Below, in pieces: positions 5,666-5,702 of a DNA stretch of 5,702 nucleotides. The notes beneath the pieces were generated by a model. It saw only the letters and a program-made list of their open reading frames with translations, had not been told where the DNA came from and made no database searches. A program made the translations under genes and the position numbers. Each line of letters starts with the position of its first letter. Positions within the stretch are counted from its first letter, which is position 1. Source of the stretch: Bacteroidota bacterium (GTDB taxonomy: Bacteria > Bacteroidota > Bacteroidia > Bacteroidales > UBA10428); the NCBI GenBank assembly GCA_017860375.1, contig JAGDMB010000182.1:1-5702 (forward strand), written 5' to 3'.

Positions 5666-5691
5666 AAAAAACCCGGAAAAGGGATTCCGGG
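5666..5691 (-). terminator. Rho-independent terminator of a gene off the right edge
   Basis: Read on the minus strand, CCCGGAA, a 6-nt loop (TCCCTT) and TTCCGGG form a perfect 7-bp stem (5672-5678 with 5685-5691), followed directly by six T residues (5666-5671). This is a standard intrinsic terminator for leftward transcription. Since the bactofilin promoter lies downstream of it, the hairpin most likely ends the preceding minus-strand transcript and insulates the ATP synthase operon. On the plus strand the stem is not followed by a T-run, so it is directional. Confidence 0.85.
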
Positions 5692-5702
5692 AAGAATGGA
5701 AT

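Overview
The window is the main part of an F-type (F1Fo) ATP synthase operon, all on the minus strand and read from the right edge to the left. It most likely comes from a member of the Bacteroidota. The signs are: a bactofilin and an AtpZ-type gene ahead of atpB; a subunit a with a signal peptide and a long extracytoplasmic N-terminus carrying the DHIGNAHEWH segment; no convincing Shine-Dalgarno sequences; and an upstream TATCTTTG box that matches the Bacteroidota -7 consensus TAnnTTTG. I cannot place it below phylum with confidence.

Layout in transcription order: a rho-independent terminator (5666-5691) closes a gene off the right edge. A short promoter region follows (about 5570-5665, -7 box at 5617-5624). 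Then come a bactofilin (5171-5569), atpZ (4981-5211, overlapping the bactofilin by 41 bp), a four-helix AtpI-like membrane protein (4584-4976), atpB/subunit a (3419-4534), atpE/subunit c (3142-3390), a perfect 12-bp inverted repeat (3104-3132), atpF/subunit b (2586-3080), atpH/delta (2032-2568), atpA/alpha (413-1990) and the first 133 codons of atpG/gamma (1-400, cut by the left edge). There is no gene-free stretch over 300 bases and no sign of mobile DNA, RNA genes or CRISPR.

Together the genes encode the whole Fo sector (a, b, c), the peripheral-stalk cap (delta), the alpha catalytic-head subunit and the start of the rotor shaft (gamma). Two small membrane proteins of the kind linked to Fo/c-ring assembly or cation supply precede them. 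The beta and epsilon genes (atpD, atpC) are not in the window; in many Bacteroidota they lie apart from this cluster, but the left edge prevents a check here. Subunit c lacks the Na+-ligand pattern, so the enzyme is predicted to be H+-driven.

This is a housekeeping locus and I do not see a new system in it. The points worth a second look are the strong hairpin after atpE, the bactofilin-atpZ overlap, the extracytoplasmic domain of subunit a, the reciprocal Glu/His swap in subunit a, the poorly characterised AtpI-like protein, and a weak promoter-plus-palindrome arrangement before atpA. Two gene starts were moved from upstream TTG codons to ATG (atpB to 4534, atpZ to 5211).
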